From assembly GCA_900556555.1 (NCBI GenBank), contig USPF01000080.1, positions 1 through 6,462 of the forward strand: a stretch of DNA of 6,462 bases, given 5' to 3'. The position numbers and the translations under genes are program-made. This document shows positions 5,351 through 6,462 of the stretch, in pieces. This stretch comes from an uncultured Blautia sp. GTDB lineage: Bacteria > Bacillota > Clostridia > Lachnospirales > Lachnospiraceae. How positions within the stretch are numbered: the stretch's first letter is position 1; the number at the start of each line of letters is the position of its first letter. Under the pieces are notes generated by a model. That model had not been told where the DNA came from. It did no database searches and was given only the letters and a program-made list of their open reading frames with translations.

Positions 5351-5378
5351 CTATATCATTTTAAATAATCATTGTCAA
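5350..5378 (-). promoter_or_regulatory. Strong promoter for xis-int operon
   Basis: Minus strand: TTGACA (5373-5378), a 17-bp spacer and TATAGT (5350-5355), a near-perfect vegetative sigma factor promoter about 40 nt before the xis start. It is flanked closely by TATCA/TGATA dyads on both sides, which suggests it is normally held off. Confidence 0.8.
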
Positions 5379-5385
5379 TAATTTT

Positions 5386-5402
5386 TATCATCATGAATGA
5401 TA
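5386..5402. promoter_or_regulatory. Operator-like dyad between divergent promoters
   Basis: TATCAT-CATGA-ATGATA (5386-5402) has 6-bp exact arms. It sits between the -35 elements of the two divergent promoters, so a bound repressor could act on both. Confidence 0.5.
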
Positions 5403-5412
5403 TTTTTCTATA

Positions 5413-5441
5413 TTGTTGATTTTTATCATTTGTGATATACT
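5413..5441 (+). promoter_or_regulatory. Promoter for the xre gene
   Basis: TTGTTG (5413-5418), a 17-bp spacer and TATACT (5436-5441) lie upstream of the xre ribosome binding site. A TATCA-N4-TGATA dyad fills the spacer and touches the -10, as expected for autoregulation. Confidence 0.6.
5424..5437. promoter_or_regulatory. Operator-like dyad within the xre promoter
   Basis: TATCA-TTTG-TGATA (5424-5437) lies between -35 and -10 of the xre promoter. Its centre is three bases shorter than in the other two dyads, so affinity may differ, giving ordered repression. Confidence 0.45.
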
Positions 5442-5469
5442 AATCATAGCTTTTAAGGAGGTGGATAAT

Positions 5470-6084
5470 ATGCAGGAATCATCTATTTCAGAAAAAATAA
5501 AAGAGCTGCGAACTGATCTGAAGATGAATCAAAAAAACTTTTCCGCAGCTATTGGTATACGTCAGTCAACTTTATCCAGTTATGAAAATGGTGTGGTTAC
5601 TCCCTCCAATGATGTGTTATTGACTATTGCTCAGAAATTTCATGTCTCACTGGACTGGTTATTTGGATTATCTGAAAATAAAGTACAGATTTCTACTCTC
5701 AGCGATATTCTTTGGGTTTTACTGCAGATGAATGAATCCAATGAACTCCGGTATGAACTGGATATAAATAATAAACTTCCCGGTGATATAGAAACAGAAA
5801 CACAGAAATGGTATGCCGGACTTCGCTTTTATGGAAATGATCCTGAACATTCTTTAAACGCAGATATGTGTAATTTTCTTGCTGATCTGCAGGAGAACAG
5901 AGAAAGCCTGGAATCTTATTTCACAGGCAAAGATATGTTTGATATGTGGAAAAAGCAGACGTTGGAATACTACACTTCCAAACCTGTCACCCATAAAGAA
6001 ATTGAAGAACTGGATTTTGAGACACGAATCCGTAAACGAGATGAACTTTTAACACAGAAATTTTCCAATAACGAACAGAAATAG
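5470..6084 (+). CDS. Xre-family repressor with unknown C-terminal domain
   Basis: The 204-residue protein has a Cro/C1-type helix-turn-helix at residues 5-66 (KIKELRTDLKMNQKNFSAAI then GIRQSTLSSYENGVVTPSND and DWLFGLSE). The remaining 135 residues are acidic and aromatic; they show no ImmA-type protease motif or LexA-type Ser/Lys autocleavage motif that I can see, so they may serve for dimerisation or sensing. ATG at 5470 is chosen over upstream ATG 5413 because AAGGAGG lies 8 nt before it and the promoter -10 (5436-5441) would fall inside the longer version. It is transcribed away from xis-int across a shared control region with three dyads, the arrangement of an element repressor that holds excision off and controls itself. 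A terminator follows at 6100-6150. Confidence 0.88.
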   Translation: MQESSISEKIKELRTDLKMNQKNFSAAIGIRQSTLSSYENGVVTPSNDVLLTIAQKFHVSLDWLFGLSENKVQISTLSDILWVLLQMNESNELRYELDINNKLPGDIETETQKWYAGLRFYGNDPEHSLNADMCNFLADLQENRESLESYFTGKDMFDMWKKQTLEYYTSKPVTHKEIEELDFETRIRKRDELLTQKFSNNEQK

Positions 6085-6100
6085 TATCATAACAGTATCA
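6083..6100. repeat. AGTATCA direct repeat, 11-bp period
   Basis: AGTATCA at 6083-6089 recurs at 6094-6100, starting in the xre stop codon. It contains the TATCA half-site seen in the Xre operators and resembles the ATTCTATC pair near the left end. It could be an integrase or excisionase arm site or an extra repressor site; neither is shown. Confidence 0.3.
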
Positions 6101-6150
6101 CAGGCAGATATGCGAAGATTTTCATTTTCTTCCCATACCTGCCTGTTTTT
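6100..6150 (+). terminator. Rho-independent terminator of the xre gene
   Basis: Arms 6100-6118 and 6128-6146 pair over 19 positions with two mismatches, around a 9-nt loop, and five T residues follow from 6146. It starts 16 nt after the xre stop and prevents plus-strand transcripts from running into the 3' end of tuf. Confidence 0.8.
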
Positions 6151-6185
6151 AATTTATTCGCTATTCTTTACAGCCTTATTTTAAA

Positions 6186-6196
6186 CTTTTTACTCA
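6186..6196. repeat. Right copy of 11-bp direct repeat, candidate att core
   Basis: CTTTTTACTCA, identical to 177-187, sits 4 nt beyond the T tract of the tuf terminator. If it is the crossover core, the element inserted just downstream of tuf without damaging the gene or its terminator. Confidence 0.3.
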
Positions 6197-6200
6197 ACAG

Positions 6201-6231
6201 AAAAACCCCGGAAACCTTACGGTTCCGGGGT
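6201..6231 (-). terminator. Rho-independent terminator of tuf
   Basis: On the minus strand a GC-rich stem (CCCCGGAACC pairing with GGTTTCCGGGG, one bulged base, GTAA loop) is followed by TTTTT at 6205-6201. It lies about 55 nt after the tuf stop. Confidence 0.9.
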
Positions 6232-6285
6232 ATCTTACGTTTGGACACATGTACCTTGCGGTACTCAATATATATTAGTCAGTGA

Positions 6286-6462
6286 TTACTCGATGATTGT
6301 AGCAACACGTCCTGATCCTACAGTACGTCCACCTTCACGGATAGCGAATGTAAGACCCTGAGCCATAGCGATTGGGTGGATCAGTTCGATTGTCATTTCT
6401 ACGTTATCACCAGGCATGCACATTTCTGTACCTTCTGGTAACATACAAACACCTGTAACGTC
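6286..6462 (-). CDS. tuf: Elongation factor Tu, C-terminal 58 residues (partial)
   Basis: The gene runs off the right edge; only the last 58 codons and the TAA are present. The residues read [20 protein letters not shown] through [20 protein letters not shown] to [14 protein letters not shown], the unmistakable end of EF-Tu domain III, which carries aminoacyl-tRNA to the ribosome. GRVATIIE at the end is typical of Clostridia and related Firmicutes. It is a core chromosomal gene and marks the flank of the mobile element. Codon use favours one codon per amino acid (for example GGT/GGA glycine, GTA/GTT valine), as expected for a very highly expressed gene and unlike the neighbouring element genes. 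Confidence 0.97.
   Translation of the reverse strand, partial: DVTGVCMLPEGTEMCMPGDNVEMTIELIHPIAMAQGLTFAIREGGRTVGSGRVATIIE

Noticed and set aside
5413..5469. Upstream ATG extension of xre (19 extra residues)
   Set aside because: It would place the xre promoter inside the coding region; the ATG at 5470 has a near-perfect ribosome binding site and homologous proteins start near it.
1..6462. CRISPR array, tRNA or rRNA genes
   Set aside because: No regularly spaced identical repeats with unique spacers, and no tRNA-like cloverleaf or rRNA segment was recognised; the 29-bp-spaced dyads are too short and too few for CRISPR.

Overview
The window looks like low-GC Firmicutes DNA, probably a gut Lachnospiraceae-type Clostridium relative. 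The grounds are the AT-rich base composition, strong AGGAGG-type ribosome binding sites, an EF-Tu C-terminus typical of that group, and protein families (MobV relaxase, TnpV, DUF5348) common in mobile elements of those bacteria. The family assignments come from recognising protein sequence by eye; no search was run.

Layout. At the right edge (6286-6462, minus) is the 3' end of a chromosomal tuf gene (EF-Tu), followed by its own rho-independent terminator (about 6201-6231). The rest, from about 6200 leftward to the first 100-200 bases, reads as one small integrative mobilizable element. Its regulatory end holds an Xre-type repressor gene (5470-6084, plus) facing away from a long minus-strand operon. 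They share a 160-bp control region with a near-consensus promoter and several TATCA/TGATA dyads. The minus-strand genes run in this order: a small HTH excisionase-like gene (5116-5310), a tyrosine integrase (3884-5101), a RepA-like RecA-fold ATPase with a C-terminal winged-helix-like region (2911-3900), a 77-residue conserved small protein (2562-2795), a small gene broken by an in-frame TAA (2386-2568), a DUF5348 protein (2184-2411), a MobV-family relaxase (564-1958) and TnpV (185-559). A stable hairpin (155-180) follows the last gene.

How it may work together. Integrase and the excisionase-like protein would move the element in and out of the chromosome, under control of the Xre repressor. 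The relaxase would nick an origin of transfer, most likely the repeat-rich 1985-2130 segment just upstream of its gene, and be mobilised by a helper conjugation machine, since no type IV secretion genes are present here. The RepA-like ATPase may support replication or processing of the excised circle. The small proteins and TnpV travel with such mob genes but have no function I can state.

Most interesting signals: (1) three short GCC/GGC hairpins spaced exactly 29 bp centre to centre, next to a 10-bp-arm palindrome, upstream of the relaxase; (2) a small overlapping gene with a premature TAA; (3) TGCAA-N2-TTGCA dyads in the 115-bp gap below the ATPase gene; (4) a compact repressor/excisionase switch; (5) an 11-bp direct repeat at the two ends that could be the attachment core.
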